Source: Panagrolaimus kolymaensis
Taxonomy: Eukaryota; Nematoda; Chromadorea; Rhabditida; Panagrolaimidae
Length of the DNA: 64,000 nucleotides
Reading direction: 5' to 3'
NCBI GenBank assembly: GCA_028622995.1
Contig: JAJQJQ010000009.1
Span: 1,302,001 to 1,366,000 of the forward strand
The notes under the pieces were generated by a model. That model was not told where the DNA came from, ran no database searches, and saw only the letters and a list, made by a program, of their open reading frames with translations. Below are positions 61,986 through 64,000 of this stretch, one piece after another (the stretch's first letter is position 1; every line of letters begins with the position of its first letter). The translations under genes were made by a program, and so were the position numbers.

Positions 61986-63350
61986 TTAATGCCGGCGATG
62001 ATGAGATTTGTGGTCTCTTCGATCAGATTCATATTCTTTTTTAATATGTTTATTCGATGAAGATTTTTCTCTGCATTCATCATCACGAATTCTTCTTCGC
62101 TTGGTTTTTCTTTCATTTTCCTCGTCACTGCTAGAGTCAGAATGCTTTCGGCGACGGCTGCTTTTTTCAGGGGAATCTCGTCGGCTTCGCTGCTTTTTTC
62201 GATCTTCCTCAGTCGATGGCGAGCGGCGTTTATGTTTTCTTTCAGTGGTGTGCCGAGAACTTTTAGACGATGATTTTCGTTTTGAAGCTTTTGCATTATT
62301 GTTGTCGCTTTCGCTATCGTCGCTGGAACTCGACGAAGATCTCGATCGTTTCTTGGAAGATTTTTTAGCCGCAATTTTCGCAGCTTTTTTAGCTTCTTTA
62401 TCTGCCTTAAGTTTAGCTTCTTGGGATTTGTATTCTTTTGATTCTTTACCAAAAACTTTAGCTAAAATTGCTTTTCTTCGCGAAGGTTTAATTCCTTTTA
62501 AAAATGCTTCCATTCCATCGCCTGCTTCTTTTTTCTCTTCACCCAAAGTCTAAAAATTATTTTGATTAGAGCAAATTCAAAATTTTAGTTATTATTTACT
62601 TACCTTTAAAACATCATCACACCGAATATTATACAAAACATTCTTTTTGAAATTAAATCCATGATCTTCTTTCATATCCGCAAGTAATTGGATTTGATTG
62701 GTTGGAACTATTTTAACTTCTTCATATTCACCTTCAGATTCACTTGTATCTCCATCGGCTGCTACTTTTTTGGACTTTTTATTGGTCTGTTCTTTTTCAG
62801 CTCGAAATTCTTTTAATAAATCCGAAGGATTATTTGCGTCTAGAAAAATAAAGAAATTGTAAAATTTAAGAATTTTTTTAGATAAAAACTTACATCCCGG
62901 ATTTTCTGCATTTCCACTCATATTATATAACGGGCATTCATTATCTGTATTCAAATGGCCCCAAGTGTGACATTTCACGCATCGAACATTTCTAACTTGA
63001 ATACTAAAAGGTTGATCTTGAATGGCATCGTTGCCTTTAGCCCATTCTTCTCGAGGAGCATTATATTTTCGCTGCCATTCAAATTTGGGTTCTTCTTTAG
63101 GCTCCTCTTTCTTGGTCATTCCCGTTGGAGCATCATACATGAAAGATAAACCAAGTTTAGCCTTTTCATCTCCCAATAAAGCTTTATTATTCATTATTTC
63201 TTGTTCCTTTTCATATTGAACTCTCATTTCTTCCTCCTTCGTTTCATGCAACTTCTTTTTTTCTTTAGCTTCCCAAACTTTTTTTAAATTCCACCAAGCT
63301 GAAGGATGGAAATCCTTTTTGGACATAAAATTTTGAAATCCCTTCCCCAT
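61986..63350 (-). CDS. CIR1-like transcriptional corepressor / splicing-linked protein
   Basis: CIR1 (CBF1-interacting corepressor) bridges the Notch-pathway DNA-binding factor CBF1/CSL to histone deacetylase and also associates with splicing factors. Three exons: 63350..62894, 62839..62604, 62549..61986, giving 418 residues. The N-terminus is the conserved CIR domain: [48 protein letters not shown] and [19 protein letters not shown] zinc-knuckle-like block follows ([20 protein letters not shown]). The middle contains [19 protein letters not shown], which matches the family's second block. The last ~170 residues are an RS/Lys/Glu low-complexity tail ([16 protein letters not shown]), typical of nuclear-speckle proteins. 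The nuclear location is inferred from this tail. Confidence 0.92.
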
Positions 63351-64000
63351 AATTGATTACTTTGGCAATTTCTCAAGGAAATTGAGATGAACAAAGCTAA
63401 AAAATAAATTAAATATTAATTAGAATATAAAGCAACAAAATTAATTTTGCTAAATAAATAATTGGCACACGTGGATAACGATTTTCAAAGAATAAAAGTA
63501 TTTTTAATTAATAATTAGTTAAACAAAATAAAATTAAGAAGAGTCCTCCGATTTCTAAAATTTAAAGAAAATATTCTATAAAACTGATGAAATTTCGCAA
63601 GAATAAACCATTCAATATTTTTCATATATGCAAACAGACATTTCGCCAACAATGCGCAGTTTGCAAATTTTTGAAGTAATTGAATTGAGTCTTTTGTAAG
63701 GGAAACTAATAAAGTAAAAAGAATCTTTAAAGAAATGGATAAGAATAGACTTCTAGATATTTTTAAGTTATCGGGAAAACGAAACCTCACAAACAAATGA
63801 ATTTACTTAAACATGGATTTAAATCTTTGATTTATAAATGAATTTTTGATTTTTAAAAATATTGTTTCTTCACCAAGGATACAAAAAAATCCAAACAAAC
63901 CAATATGAAAAAAAATATCAGACAAAAAAAATTAAACGGAACTGTGACAAAAAAGTTTGTGGCAACTTTAAACTTTTAGTTGGAAGTAATTTGATAAAGT
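63351..64000. other. Upstream flank of the CIR1-like gene
   Basis: AT-rich DNA to the window edge. A 90-codon Phe/Leu-rich frame on - (63515-63796) has no recognisable domain and is not called. No element seen. Confidence 0.4.

Noticed and set aside
61986..62553. A 181-codon plus-strand frame opposite the CIR1-like tail
   Set aside because: It is the antisense of the Arg/Ser/Lys-rich tail; such repetitive coding sequence leaves the opposite strand open.

Overview
The window looks like nuclear DNA from a nematode. It is very AT-rich with long A and T runs, and almost every gene is split by short introns (about 40-110 bases) ending in a tight T-rich TTTTAG/TTTCAG acceptor. Several genes belong to nematode-typical families: a supplementary nuclear receptor with the [11 protein letters not shown]-box, a DB-module secreted protein, a SKP1-related protein, and astacin expansions. 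I cannot name the species. All gene models were spliced by hand, and exon coordinates are given in the evidence.

Layout. 1-5 kb: the 5' part of a DNase II gene (-), a small membrane protein (-), an orphan secreted protein (+) and a one-box HMG protein (+). 5.0-14.1 kb: about 9 kb of low-complexity DNA with no supported gene, upstream of a nuclear receptor (14.1-17.7 kb, +). 18.3-26.9 kb, all on -: a PPM1H/J-type PP2C phosphatase, a DB-module secreted protein, an atypical Rho GTPase and a lysine-rich nuclear protein. 27.8-30.8 kb (+): a tandem pair of an unrecognised family, the first copy dead and the second intact. 30.9-34.6 kb (-): a papain-like protease without a propeptide, then rho-1. 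39.1-39.8 kb (-): a bZIP factor. 42.9-45.3 kb (-): a SKP1-like protein with a long extra C-terminus. 46.9-49.4 kb (+): the transition-zone gene mks-1, with a small inverted-repeat element in its last intron. 62.0-63.4 kb (-): a CIR1-type corepressor.

The most interesting part is 49.7-61.6 kb. It holds six short secreted astacin-like genes arranged as three divergent pairs (-/+, -/+, -/+). Only the first keeps HExxH, and even there the third zinc histidine reads as Glu. The other five have lost two or all three zinc ligands, and four of them have also lost the catalytic Glu. Two disulfide-scaffold cysteines are kept in all six, and a CxxC motif (not textbook astacin) is kept in the five full-length members. 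A roughly 770-base element with ~256-base inverted arms sits between the two start codons of each pair. The cluster appears to have grown by copying a 'gene - element - gene' module, once in inverted orientation. I infer a family of secreted pseudoproteases with shared bidirectional promoters.

Other repeated themes are paralogous Rho GTPase genes with identical internal intron positions, a pair of diverged non-coding segments flanking the SKP1-like gene, and several short TIR elements.
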